Positions 17,301 through 24,779 of a stretch of DNA of 48,071 bases are shown here, piece by piece (position 1 is the stretch's first letter; the number at the start of each line of letters is the position of its first letter). This stretch comes from Flavobacteriales bacterium. Lineage in GTDB: Bacteria; Bacteroidota; Bacteroidia; CAIKAF01. Under the pieces are notes generated by a model. That model was given only the letters and a program-made list of their open reading frames with translations. It was not told the origin of the DNA and searched no databases. The stretch spans positions 1 through 48,071 of the forward strand of contig JAKRSD010000003.1 in the NCBI GenBank assembly GCA_022402535.1, written 5' to 3'. Position numbers and translations under genes: made by a program.

Positions 17301-17385
17301 CGGAATGATTTTGGGCGGCAAAGGTTTTATCCGCTTCCCATTGTTTTCTCCAACGGGCTTCTATCTCATTAAAATTGTATTCCAT
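14320..17385 (-). CDS. leuS: Leucyl-tRNA synthetase with enlarged insert before KMSKS
   Basis: The class I synthetase charges tRNA-Leu. From the ATG at 17385 it has 1021 residues. The HIGH-type motif HVGH is at 48-51. The editing domain has TTRPDTIFG and GVPAHDERD, with the editing-site aspartate. KMSKS begins at residue 796. The longer frame from TTG 17406 is rejected because that TTG is the end of the -7 box TACCTTTG. Between MIQG (632) and KMSKS there are 164 residues, by my recollection about twice the length in other Bacteroidota. The DNA (15001-15492) is strikingly A+T-rich: 27-28% G+C in two 60-base lines counted by hand, against 58% at 15721-15780. The insert is in frame and Asn/Ile-rich, so the gene looks functional. 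Confidence 0.95.
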   Translation of the reverse strand: MEYNFNEIEARWRKQWEADKTFAAQNHSDKPKYYVLDMFPYPSGAGLHVGHPLGYIASDIMARFKRHQGHNVLHPMGFDAFGLPAEQYAIQTGRHPADTTAENIARYIDQLKNIGFAYDWDRQVNTSDPSYYRWTQWIFVKLFNHWYDKDIQKARPISELISIFEKQGNAGYDSMTISGNVEQNLKSFSAEDWKAFTPKEKSEVLMCYRLAYQDFAWVNWCEALGTVLANDEVKDGVSERGGHPVERKQLAQWFLRITMYAERLLKDLDTLDWSDSMKEMQRHWIGKSEGAKMRFGVQDKGAVIEVFTTRPDTIFGVSFVVLAPESELVAELTTEEQKSEVEAYVQQAKNRSERERQMDVKTVSGVFTGSYAVHPFSGEPIPIWIGDYVLAGYGTGAVMGVPAHDERDFRFAKHFNLPIVPVVKPTDAELSEVLEDAFSAKEGVCINSDFLNGLTVKAAITRAIEEAEKRGIGEREINYRLRDANFSRQRYWGEPFPVIHRADGSVETLKEEELPLELPAMDDFKPTGRPESPLAKLTEWVNLPDGSRRETDTMPGFAGSSWYFLRYMDPENNGEFASKEALNYWQDVDLYIGGTEHAVGHLLYSRFWHKFLYDLGYVPTVEPFKKLVNQGMIQGMSAKAKIVKIVNSDFTTESYIVNSDINFDFFHNYIINFPIEYCNRETIQNKEYFTITTEDLNLASKIYPQLGNLKIIDLEGLNKIIFNQNNVLNSIRMANSDRMNKPEWIPAPVTNLNLPNQSNNATTNNNIQSSKEILSEILNSYKVHENKAILTIEVEKMSKSKLNVVNPDDLCVKYGADTLRMYEMFLGPVEQSKPWNTNGIEGVHRFLKRFWNLFHAGGTFTLSEEAADKKELKALHTAIKKISIDTENFSFNTCVSHFMICCNELTEVKCNKRSVLEPLLVLLSPFAPHIAEELWHKAGHSGSVSVQAWPVHNEAFLEEDSFSYPVSFNGKMRFQMELPSTLDPKSVEEAVMADERTAKWLEGKSPKKVIVVPKKIVNIVI

Positions 17386-17403
17386 GGCACTTTTAAAACG
17401 GGG

Positions 17404-17411
17404 CAAAGGTA
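17404..17411 (-). promoter_or_regulatory. Promoter -7 box for leuS
   Basis: On the minus strand this reads TACCTTTG, an exact TAnnTTTG match. Transcription would begin about 6 nt further on, giving a leader of roughly 13 nt to the ATG at 17385. The box overlaps the TTG at 17406, excluding that codon as the start. Confidence 0.65.
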
Positions 17412-17546
17412 ACGGAATTAGGCTATTTTTCAGAAGGATTCCCAGGGGAGTCCTCAGGCTATTTTTTCAACTTTTTTCACAGAAAAAGGAAGTTTGGAAA
17501 ACTTTTGGTCAAAACTTTCGTTAACAAATGTGAAAATCGGAGCATT

Positions 17547-17960
17547 ATGGAACTGATACAAGCACAAAAAATTATCCATGGGTACAGTAAACTATTGGAA
17601 AAAGTAAATCCCCGGAAGCTTTTTATGAGTAAAACCGAACTTCCCTGTTCGGACGCCATGATTAAGTATGCTTTTTACACGTATGTAGACGAACTGGTGC
17701 GTATGCATAAAATGAACGGTCCCACCGCAGAAAGCCTGATTGTGGCCTATGCACACTTAAGTTTTTTTGTAGAGCAGGATCAGGTGGCCGCATTAAATAA
17801 AATAGCCAACCGTGAGTATGAAGACTGTGATGAAGCAGATGCCTTGGATTTGTTGGAAAAAAACAAAACCACACTCAACCTGCTGAGCCGCAAAAAAGAA
17901 AATATGGTGAAGGAACTCACGGAATACATCCGCGACTGTATCCGTGTGGTGCAGAATTAA
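17547..17960 (+). CDS. Hypothetical helical cytoplasmic protein
   Basis: The ATG at 17547 gives a 137-residue product. The frame stays open back to a TTG at 17505, but MVKTFVNKCENRSI does not look like part of the domain. The product is mostly helical, with no signal peptide (MELIQAQKIIHGYSKLLEKVNPRKLFMSK...). A SDAMIKYAFYTYVDELVRM helix and an acidic EDCDEADALDLLEKNKTTLNLLSRKKE stretch follow. No family is recognised. A GTTAACAAATGT half-site of the palindrome at 12846 lies just upstream (17520-17531). It converges on the nucleoid-associated protein gene with a 2-bp gap between stop codons. Confidence 0.65.
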   Translation: MELIQAQKIIHGYSKLLEKVNPRKLFMSKTELPCSDAMIKYAFYTYVDELVRMHKMNGPTAESLIVAYAHLSFFVEQDQVAALNKIANREYEDCDEADALDLLEKNKTTLNLLSRKKENMVKELTEYIRDCIRVVQN

Positions 17961-17962
17961 GC

Positions 17963-19021
17963 TTATTTCTCCTCGTGGAAATACAATTTATAAAAGCCCA
18001 TTTTTTTCTTCTCATCGTAGCCTTTTTCCGATAATTCGGGCTTGGCATGGATGTATATGTGGAAGTTATTGTCTAGTTTGATTACACTCCGGAATTTTTT
18101 CTGCACTTCTTTTTTCACTTCGGGAACGATCTGAAAATCTTCCTCCAGTTCGGGCATGTGAAACTCTTCTTTGAAGCTCTCTTTATACTCTTTGAAGGTT
18201 TCAATGATTTCGGGTTCCTGAAGCACTTCCTTGGCAAAATCTTCCATCACGAAGGTGTCTTTTTCTTCAAAATAGCGTGAGGCTTTTGCCCTAAAATCGA
18301 CCTGTTCGCGTTTGTCCACATTGTTTTCCGTGCTCAGACAGTCTGTACTGAAACTTTCCACCAGATTCAGGAAATTTTTGGTCATATAAAAATCATCGGG
18401 ACGGGCGGCAAGGCGCAGAAAATCATCTTTCCAAAATACGGCATCCTGCGATGAACTGAGTTTATCGGCCGTAACCACTTTGTATCCCTGTTCGGCTTCC
18501 GTATTAAAAATAATACACCCTTTATCGAGTTTGTTGATGTTGATTCCGTCTTCGAAATCCACTTCAAAATTATCGCCCTGCTGCATCACGCGCAGGTATT
18601 TATCCTTGTTTTCGCTTTTGAAAATGCCCAATCCGTCGCAAAGTTCATCTTCCACCAGACAATCTTTGAAATACACCACATACAGCTCTCCGCTTTTGAT
18701 ACGTGGATTGGTACTCACTTCATAGAGATGATTGGCAATATTCACCGATTCGTTGTGCAGGGCGCCGCGGGTGGCAAAAATATTACGGGCAAACGTATAC
18801 ACCTCGTTCAGGTTTAAATCGGCGGCATGGGTAAAGTTATACATCACCTTACCATCGAAAGGTTTGGTGAAATACATCATCAGCAAATCGCGGATAAACT
18901 CTTCGTGTATGACCAATTCAGTTTTGGAAAGTTTTACGCCTTCGTCGCGGCCTTTATTGCCCACTTTGTGCACCACGATGCGGTCGATGCTTGTATTTTC
19001 AAAATTCAGGTTGCTATCCAT
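17963..19021 (-). CDS. Nucleoid-associated protein, NdpA/YejK (37-kDa) family
   Basis: The 352-residue protein fits the 37-kDa nucleoid-associated family. Near the N-terminus is IDRIVVHKVGNKGRDEGVKLSKTEL. LNEVYTFARNIF, GELYVVYFKDCLVEDELCDGLGIFKSENKDKYLRV and an EEKDTFVMEDFAKEVL segment follow. The C-terminal domain is FRSVIKLDNNFHIYIHAKPELSEKGYDEKKKMGFYKLYF. Family members bind chromosomal DNA and are expected in the cytoplasm. Their precise role is not settled. The start codon is directly bordered upstream by a 91-bp array of 7-bp units. Confidence 0.88.
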   Translation of the reverse strand: MDSNLNFENTSIDRIVVHKVGNKGRDEGVKLSKTELVIHEEFIRDLLMMYFTKPFDGKVMYNFTHAADLNLNEVYTFARNIFATRGALHNESVNIANHLYEVSTNPRIKSGELYVVYFKDCLVEDELCDGLGIFKSENKDKYLRVMQQGDNFEVDFEDGININKLDKGCIIFNTEAEQGYKVVTADKLSSSQDAVFWKDDFLRLAARPDDFYMTKNFLNLVESFSTDCLSTENNVDKREQVDFRAKASRYFEEKDTFVMEDFAKEVLQEPEIIETFKEYKESFKEEFHMPELEEDFQIVPEVKKEVQKKFRSVIKLDNNFHIYIHAKPELSEKGYDEKKKMGFYKLYFHEEK

Positions 19022-19025
19022 TATT

Positions 19026-19116
19026 AGTATTGAGTGGTTAGTATTGAGTATTTAGATTTTAGTATCAGGTATCAAGAAATTAGTATTGAGTAGTAAGTAT
19101 TTAGTATTGAGATTTG
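19026..19116. repeat. Array of thirteen degenerate 7-bp units
   Basis: An uninterrupted 7-bp frame runs through AGTATTG, AGTGGTT, AGTATTG, AGTATTT, AGATTTT, AGTATCA, GGTATCA, AGAAATT, AGTATTG, AGTAGTA, AGTATTT, AGTATTG, AGATTTG. It begins 5 bp from the start codon of the nucleoid-associated protein gene, so it would form that gene's 5' leader or promoter region. Confidence 0.85.
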
Positions 19117-19145
19117 ATATCCGCTATTTGCGTAATTCGCTATTC

Positions 19146-19180
19146 TTGATTCTTGTGTCTTGATTCTTGGTTCTTGATTC
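19146..19180. repeat. Array of five 7-bp units, TTGATTC type
   Basis: Consecutive heptamers read TTGATTC, TTGTGTC, TTGATTC, TTGGTTC, TTGATTC. The period equals that of the neighbouring AGTATTG array but the unit differs. Confidence 0.8.
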
Positions 19181-19339
19181 TCCCGTCCTTTATCCTTGTT
19201 CTTTGCTCCTTGTTCCAATCAGCACATTTTCCAATCATCAAATTAATTTCTCACCCTTCGAGTTTTAATCTGCTCGTTCCTTCACAAATTACCTCAGGGC
19301 TTCGGAATTAGCACATTTTCAAATCATCAAATTTTCAAA

Positions 19340-20494
19340 TTAACCCAACACCTTCCTCGCCACCAGCTCTTTCATGATTTCGTTGGTACCTGCGTAAATG
19401 CGTTGTACACGGGCGTCGGCGTAAGAACGTGCGGCACGGTATTCCCAGATGTATCCGTAGCCTCCGTGCAGCTGCACACATTCATCTGCTACGCGGCATT
19501 GCATATCGCTCATGCGTTGTTTGGCCATACTCGCCATGGCGGCATCCAATTTTCCTTCGCAGTGCAGTTCTATACAACGCTCCACAAACATGCGTCCTTC
19601 CTGTACATCGCCAAACATTTCGGCCAGTTTGAATCGCGTATTTTGCAGTTCCGCGATTGATTTTCCGAACGCCATGCGGGTTTTGGTGTATTCTACCGTT
19701 TCCATAAAAACACCTTCCGCAGCGGCTAATGCGCCAATAGCCACCACCAGACGCTCCTGCGCCAATTCGGTCATCAGGTATTTGAAACCTTCGCCTTCTC
19801 GGCCCAGCAGATTGCCTTTAGGCACTTTCACATTATCAAAAAAGAGTTCGCAGGTATCCTGGGAATGCAGTCCCATTTTGTGGAACGGACGTCCTTTGGT
19901 AAACCCTTCCATACCTTCTTCAATCACCAGCAGGCTGATGCCTTTGGCTCCGAGTGCCGGATTGGTTTTCACGGCTACCACGGCTACATCGCTCAGGTAT
20001 CCGTTGGTGATGAATGTTTTGGAACCGTTCACCAGAAAATGGTCGCCCATATCCACGGCGGTGGTTTTCATCCCCTGCAGGTCGCTGCCGGCTCCCGGTT
20101 CGGTCATGGCTACGGCCAATATTTTTTTACCGGCCACACAGTCGGGCAGCAGGCGGTGTTTGAGTTCTTCGGTGCCGTAATGCTCAATGTACGGACAAAC
20201 GATATCGGTATGTAATGAAAATCCGATGGCGGGACCCGCACAGCCGGTTTTGGCTACTTCTTCAATAAAAATGGCGCTGTAGCGGAAATCTTTGAGCCCG
20301 AGGCCTCCATATTGTTCATCCACCTGCATGCAGAGAAATCCGTTTTCGCCCAGTTTCTGCCAGATTTCGCGGGTTACCATCTGTTGTTTTTCCCATTCGG
20401 GATCAAAAGGTACAATTTCTTTGGCGGTGAATTCGGCTACGGAACGGCGGAATAATTCGTGTTCTTCGTTGAAAATGCGGGATGGTACAAACAT
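19340..20494 (-). CDS. Acyl-CoA dehydrogenase, long-chain type
   Basis: The 384-residue flavoenzyme introduces the alpha-beta double bond into acyl-CoA and passes electrons to ETF. The FAD/substrate signatures AMTEPGAGSDLQG (about 129-141) and FITNG are present. So is QLHGGYGYIWEYRAARSYADARVQRIYAGTNEIMKE. The position that carries the catalytic Glu in medium- and short-chain enzymes (Y-E-G-T) is alanine here. Instead Glu247 in ELAQERL matches the helix-G base of long-chain and isovaleryl-type enzymes, so the protein should still be active. A -7 box lies about 25 bp upstream. No other beta-oxidation genes are adjacent. Confidence 0.93.
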   Translation of the reverse strand: MFVPSRIFNEEHELFRRSVAEFTAKEIVPFDPEWEKQQMVTREIWQKLGENGFLCMQVDEQYGGLGLKDFRYSAIFIEEVAKTGCAGPAIGFSLHTDIVCPYIEHYGTEELKHRLLPDCVAGKKILAVAMTEPGAGSDLQGMKTTAVDMGDHFLVNGSKTFITNGYLSDVAVVAVKTNPALGAKGISLLVIEEGMEGFTKGRPFHKMGLHSQDTCELFFDNVKVPKGNLLGREGEGFKYLMTELAQERLVVAIGALAAAEGVFMETVEYTKTRMAFGKSIAELQNTRFKLAEMFGDVQEGRMFVERCIELHCEGKLDAAMASMAKQRMSDMQCRVADECVQLHGGYGYIWEYRAARSYADARVQRIYAGTNEIMKELVARKVLG

Positions 20495-20518
20495 GGTTTG
20501 AAAATTTTAAAAGAGTGA

Positions 20519-20526
20519 CAAATCTA
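20519..20526 (-). promoter_or_regulatory. Promoter -7 box for the acyl-CoA dehydrogenase gene
   Basis: The minus strand reads TAGATTTG, an exact TAnnTTTG match, 24 nt before the ATG at 20494 and inside the 51-bp gap to the upstream gene. It implies a separate transcript from the DUF5995 gene. Confidence 0.55.
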
Positions 20527-20545
20527 CATTAAAAAGGGAAGAAAT

Positions 20546-21292
20546 CTATCCGTTGTTCAGAACAGCCAAAACCGCCGAAGGTTCAGTGGGTTCAAACCAT
20601 TTCACCAAGCGGAAAAGCAGATTGGGCCAGAATCCCGGATAGATAATTTTTTGAGCCAGGGCATGGGTGGCTTTATCTAAATTGAGCATGTATTGACTGC
20701 GTTCATTGGCAGGGAGCACATGCAGTGCATTGGCCGAAGCCCAGGCTGCATCGCGTGCCATGGTGATGCTGAAATTTGCCACGGCCTCATCGTTCTCTTT
20801 TCCGATGTTGTCCACAAAACGCATGGGCCAGCTCAGCGTGTTTATCTTTTCCTGAAACTCCTGAGCCAGACTGCCAATGACTTCATTAATGCGGTTAAAA
20901 TCGTTATGCAAAGGCGCTAAGGGCTGATTCTGCATGGTTTCGGAGGCGGCTATGGATAAATCTAAGTTGATATGGGCATTGATTCCGCAGAGTACGTGCT
21001 GCAATACGCTGATGCGGTTGTTGCGGGTTTCCTCGAAAGCGATCTGCCACGAAGAGGAACAGGGTTGTCCGTTTTTCCAGTCCTGATAGGCATCCACATA
21101 TCTGCCGGCAAAAATCACGACGAGTTTTTCCATGCGCGGACTATCTTCAAAAGCATTGTTATCCACACCATTTTTCACGGCACGGGTCATCTGCAGATAC
21201 AGGGAAGCAAAATATCCGGAGCGGGCATTATGGGTTTTGGCTTCTTCCACCAGTTGTGAAAGAGCGGTTATTACATCAGTCAGGGTATTCAT
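20546..21292 (-). CDS. DUF5995 family protein
   Basis: The 248-residue protein has no signal peptide and is all-helical. Segments resembling the DUF5995 family include YFASLYLQMTRAVKNGVDNNAFEDSPRMEKLVVIFAGRYVDAYQDW, interrupted by a Cys-Ser linker. VLQHVLCGINAHINLDL and PLHNDFNRINEVI follow. The repeated His/Asp/Asn pattern (NAHINLDL, HNDFNRIN) suggests a buried metal or haem-oxygenase-like helical bundle, but no function is established. It is monocistronic between a divergent lipoprotein gene and the acyl-CoA dehydrogenase. Confidence 0.8.
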   Translation of the reverse strand: MNTLTDVITALSQLVEEAKTHNARSGYFASLYLQMTRAVKNGVDNNAFEDSPRMEKLVVIFAGRYVDAYQDWKNGQPCSSSWQIAFEETRNNRISVLQHVLCGINAHINLDLSIAASETMQNQPLAPLHNDFNRINEVIGSLAQEFQEKINTLSWPMRFVDNIGKENDEAVANFSITMARDAAWASANALHVLPANERSQYMLNLDKATHALAQKIIYPGFWPNLLFRLVKWFEPTEPSAVLAVLNNG

Positions 21293-21346
21293 GGGTTAAT
21301 AAATTTTTGTAATATTGCGCATAACCATTTTTAATTTTAACACAAT

Positions 21347-22387
21347 ATGAAAAAAACTTTTAATTACTCCTTAATCTTTTTAGTATTTCTATTGGCAGTA
21401 TATAGTTGCAGAAAAGAAAATGAGTTCAATTTGTTTAATACAAATAAACCAAAATCCGGCTCAGAAAATTTTGTAGATACCGCTAGGCATTATTCTGAAA
21501 TTTTCAAATTGTACAGAGAAAATGATACTATTTTCCCAAATGTACTTTTTGATGCCGAAAGGGGTGTAGAACTCTTATCACTGGCTCTCTCTTATGACTT
21601 TATGGAAAAAGGAGACAGTACTCTTAATTTTGTTTCCAGATCAAAACATTCTGTTTCATACGATGTTGAGGGAAATTATATTCATGGACGTGATTTGTGT
21701 GAAACATACAAAGCAATATATGAGATTGTTTCACCTAAGGTGGATGGCAAAGACTCAGCCTTTTGGAATGCAATCCTTAATATAGAAAGCAACAATATTG
21801 AAGTGAGTCTAACTATTATCAAAAAAATGACTCCTAATGATCCTTCAATTTGTCAAGACCTTACTCCATGGATAGAAGGAAATGTATTTCGAGGAATAAG
21901 GCGAAATATTGTAGCCAATAGAATTTGTGGAAGCAATGGCATTGATTATTGGATGACTGACCAAACAAATAATGATTTTAACATAATTTTTTTAACAGGC
22001 ACAATTGATGGTTCTCCTGATATGAATATCCCGAATTCGGGATATGCATCAATGATATGGTGGATGAATTTAGATATATCATCAGGAGGTCCTGGCTATT
22101 GTTGGTTTAATCATACTTCTGGAATAGCTTTACCCTATATTGATTACAGTATTATTCAAACATACATAGAAAGATATTCTGAATTAGGGCAACAAATGAT
22201 TGATAATTATTATGATTCAAACGTTCCTTCAATATTTAAAGTCACGGATCCTAATTTTAAATTTTATAGCGTTGAAGTCATGAAAATGTTTGGTGGGTAT
22301 ATCAATTATCAACAACAGCAAACAGCAGCTTATCATCAGTTAAATTTATATTATTATCATGTTGAGTGTACACCCTTTGAGAGATAA
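21347..22387 (+). CDS. Lipoprotein, unknown function, A+T-rich
   Basis: The 346-residue product has a lipoprotein signal (MKKTFNYSLIFLVFLLAVYSC, lipid Cys21) followed by RKENEF. The mature part is mixed helical and aromatic. It contains DLCETYKAIYEIV, a cysteine-bearing SICQDLTPWIEGNVF and a tryptophan-rich YASMIWWMNLDISSGGPGYCWFNHTSG. The family is not recognised. Two 60-base lines in its second half (21961-22020, 22201-22260) count 25-28% G+C, well below its neighbours, hinting at transfer. It overlaps the next gene by 29 bp if that gene starts at 22359. The two probably form one secreted or surface unit. Confidence 0.68.
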   Translation: MKKTFNYSLIFLVFLLAVYSCRKENEFNLFNTNKPKSGSENFVDTARHYSEIFKLYRENDTIFPNVLFDAERGVELLSLALSYDFMEKGDSTLNFVSRSKHSVSYDVEGNYIHGRDLCETYKAIYEIVSPKVDGKDSAFWNAILNIESNNIEVSLTIIKKMTPNDPSICQDLTPWIEGNVFRGIRRNIVANRICGSNGIDYWMTDQTNNDFNIIFLTGTIDGSPDMNIPNSGYASMIWWMNLDISSGGPGYCWFNHTSGIALPYIDYSIIQTYIERYSELGQQMIDNYYDSNVPSIFKVTDPNFKFYSVEVMKMFGGYINYQQQQTAAYHQLNLYYYHVECTPFER

Positions 22388-24023
22388 ACTAAAATATCTG
22401 ATGATATTATTATTCAGTCTTTTTCAAAGAGCTGAAGCCCAGAATATATATCGTTCGGGTTATATTTCAGGCAACGAAACCTGGGCTGCCGATACCGTTT
22501 TTGTGACAGACACCTTATTCATTAGCTCTACGGGCAGGCTGCATATCATGCCCGGAACCACCATTTTGGCCGGGAACAACCCTATATATTCTGACGGATA
22601 TTTTCAAGCTTCGGGCACTCCCGAAAATCCCATTGTGTTTACGCATATTGACACCACGGGGCTTTACGATCCGGATAATGACTCCGGAGGATGGAAAGGA
22701 ATCTGGTTTATTAATTCAGACAGCACCGTGCGCGATACGGCATTGTTCAGCCATTGTGTTTTTTCGCATGCCAAACCGCAGCCGTTCAGAAATGGGGGCG
22801 CACTGCGGTTTGAAGGCTGGCAGCATGCCGACTTTTTCGGCTGCTCTTTTGTGCGCAACGTTAATGCCCTTTATCCGGCCGGTATTTGGATGGTAAAATT
22901 CGGTTCCTGTATCATTGATTCTTGCCTTTTTGCCGGAAACAGAACCAATAACGAGGGCGGTGCCGTTTTGATTCGGGCCGATAGCGTGAGTATTACCCGC
23001 TCTGTTTTCTTCTATAATAAGTCTTTTTTTGGAATACCCTTTGTCGGTGCCCAGGGAAAGTTTGGAGCAGGCCAAGTCGGAGGAGGGAATCCATCGGCTA
23101 GTTTTTCTTCATTGGTAGCAGATACTTCTTATGCATTAATATCAGGAAATATATTCGCATACAATTTTTCTGTAAGTAATGTTTTTAGCGTTGGAAGTAA
23201 AAAGGCTGATGTTTATAACAATGTTTTTTTGGGAAATATTGGGGGAGGTTTAGGAACAGGTAGCAGCAATATGCAAAATGAGTTTAAAAGGGTATGTTTT
23301 AATACGTTTGTGAATAACACACAATTTGCGGTCAGATTTCATTCAGACCATATTTACTTTTTCTCTAACCTCTTATGGAACAATGGTATGAATATATTAC
23401 CGGCAAGGGAAATGGATGGTGAGTTTAAACCCGGGGGCCAAAAATATTTTCCAAATTTCTTTAAAAATAATATCATCAAAGGAGGTCATCCTAATGATGA
23501 AAACACAATTACAGAAATGCCCGCGTTTGTATATTCTCCTTATTTTGTGCAGCCGGGTGAGCATTCTGATTTGTTTTCTGACCCGCCCGATACGTCCCTG
23601 TGGCGGCTCTATGATTTCAGGCCGGCGGAAGGGTCGCCCTCTATTGATAACGGACTGGCTGAAATGCAGTATTATCCCCCCATCATTCAAGATTTTTACG
23701 GAAATCCCCGTTTTATGGGATTGTCTCCTGACATTGGTGCCGCCGAATTTTTAGATTTTTCTAATCTGGCAAATCATAAAACCTCTGCAGGGTGGAGTGT
23801 ATATCCCAATCCGGCAAAAGAGGATGTATATATCACAGATCCCGCCGGTGCGGAGTTATATTCGATAGAACTTTCTGATTTTTCAGGGAAAGTGTTTTTA
23901 AAAAAGGAATTTTCCCCTTCGGAACAATACCATTTCCGGATGGAAGATTTTACCCCGGGAATTTATATTCTCCGTTTACAGACAAGCCAAGGCACAATCA
24001 CCCAAAAACTGCTGAAATTATAA
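22359..24023 (+). CDS. T9SS-secreted right-handed beta-helix protein
   Basis: The 554-residue protein starts at the ATG at 22359, because this gives a proper signal peptide: basic RDKLK, then LMILLFSLF, cleavage after RAEA. The ATG at 22401 would remove the positive charge. The body is a parallel beta-helix of pectate-lyase-like shape with repeated short strands (DFFGCSFVRN, SCIIDSCLFAGNRTNNEGGAVLI, SITRSVFFYNKS, DVYNNVFLGNIGGG). The end is a T9SS type A sorting domain (WSVYPNPAKEDVYI ... FTPGIYILRLQTSQGTITQKLLKL). I see no catalytic lyase motif, so it may bind or only structure. The central part (about 23010-23530) is much more A+T-rich than both ends. Its stop shares TTATAA with the convergent SDR gene. 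Confidence 0.85.
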   Translation: MLSVHPLRDKLKYLMILLFSLFQRAEAQNIYRSGYISGNETWAADTVFVTDTLFISSTGRLHIMPGTTILAGNNPIYSDGYFQASGTPENPIVFTHIDTTGLYDPDNDSGGWKGIWFINSDSTVRDTALFSHCVFSHAKPQPFRNGGALRFEGWQHADFFGCSFVRNVNALYPAGIWMVKFGSCIIDSCLFAGNRTNNEGGAVLIRADSVSITRSVFFYNKSFFGIPFVGAQGKFGAGQVGGGNPSASFSSLVADTSYALISGNIFAYNFSVSNVFSVGSKKADVYNNVFLGNIGGGLGTGSSNMQNEFKRVCFNTFVNNTQFAVRFHSDHIYFFSNLLWNNGMNILPAREMDGEFKPGGQKYFPNFFKNNIIKGGHPNDENTITEMPAFVYSPYFVQPGEHSDLFSDPPDTSLWRLYDFRPAEGSPSIDNGLAEMQYYPPIIQDFYGNPRFMGLSPDIGAAEFLDFSNLANHKTSAGWSVYPNPAKEDVYITDPAGAELYSIELSDFSGKVFLKKEFSPSEQYHFRMEDFTPGIYILRLQTSQGTITQKLLKL

Positions 24024-24779
24024 TTTTTTCACCTGAGTAGGCGAAGCCTGTGCCGTGGGAAATACGGTTAAATCGGCAATATTTACATGGTAAGGTCGGG
24101 TTACCACAAAACGGATGATGTCGGCAATATCTTCCGCTTTTAGGGGCTGATATCCTTCATACACTTTTTTGGCCCGCTCCGCATCGCCTTTGAATCGTAC
24201 CAGCGAAAATTCGGTTTCCACCAAACCCGGATGTACGGCTCCCACCCGGATTCCATACTGGTTCAAATCCATACGCATGCCTTTGTTCAGCGCATCCACG
24301 GCATGTTTGGTGGCGCAGTACACATTGCCGTTGGGATATACCTCTTTGCCGGCAATGGAACCGATATGGATGATATGTCCCGACTGCCTTTCTGCCATGC
24401 CGGGAATCACCGCCCGGGATACGTAAAGCAAACCCTTCACATTGATATCAATCATAGCCTCCCAATCGTCTACATCGGCGCTTTCAATGGGCGAAAGTCC
24501 GTGCGCATTTCCGGCGTTATTGATGAGTATATCGATTCGGGAAAAGGCTTCCGGAAGGGAATCTATGGCTTGTTGAACCGCCTGTCTGTCCCGCACATCG
24601 AAACATAATGTATGCACGGGCACTTTTGCCGACAGTTCGTTGCTTATTTCTTCTAAACGATCCTGTCGTCTGCCGCAGAGAACAAGCGAAAACCCTTCAT
24701 CGGCCAAAGCATACGCCGTCGCTTTTCCGATACCCGAAGTGGCTCCGGTAATCAGGGCAATGGTAGGTTTAACACTCAT
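24018..24779 (-). CDS. SDR-family NAD(P)-dependent oxidoreductase
   Basis: From the ATG at 24779 the product has 253 residues, a normal classical SDR length. The frame stays open upstream, but those residues are basic and unlike any SDR. Motifs are TGATSGIG near the N-terminus, NNAGNAHG, and catalytic Ser/Tyr/Lys in HIGSIAGKEVYPNGNVYCATKHA. It resembles the YdfG/3-hydroxy acid dehydrogenase group (LCGRRQDRLEEI, VHPGLVETEFSLVRF). The substrate cannot be fixed. The start overlaps the stop of the upstream gene as ATGA, indicating translational coupling. Confidence 0.92.
   Translation of the reverse strand: MSVKPTIALITGATSGIGKATAYALADEGFSLVLCGRRQDRLEEISNELSAKVPVHTLCFDVRDRQAVQQAIDSLPEAFSRIDILINNAGNAHGLSPIESADVDDWEAMIDINVKGLLYVSRAVIPGMAERQSGHIIHIGSIAGKEVYPNGNVYCATKHAVDALNKGMRMDLNQYGIRVGAVHPGLVETEFSLVRFKGDAERAKKVYEGYQPLKAEDIADIIRFVVTRPYHVNIADLTVFPTAQASPTQVKKL

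Larger units (their letters stand above)
19022..19339. other. 318-bp spacer of short-period repeats
   Basis: No gene is visible. In order the spacer holds a 13-unit heptamer array (19026-19116) and a second heptamer array of five TTGATTC-type units (19146-19180). Then come CCTTGTTCTTTGCTCCTTGTTCC and two GCACATTTTC.AATCATCAAATT stretches (about 19224 and 19312). The last ends in octamers (TTTTCAAA, TCATCAAA, TTTTCAAA) against the acyl-CoA dehydrogenase stop. The same modules make up the spacer at 13809-14319. Confidence 0.7.

Noticed and set aside
17386-17406. Longer leuS start at TTG 17406
   Set aside because: The TTG is part of the -7 box TACCTTTG; ATG 17385 starts the usual MEYNFNEIE N-terminus.
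19512-20180. Plus-strand frame of 222 codons over the acyl-CoA dehydrogenase
   Set aside because: Antisense to a gene with a complete active site; no signal, domain or promoter.
19340-20494. Inactive acyl-CoA dehydrogenase because Y-E-G-T Glu is Ala
   Set aside because: The helix-G Glu247 in ELAQERL supplies the base, as in long-chain and isovaleryl-type enzymes.
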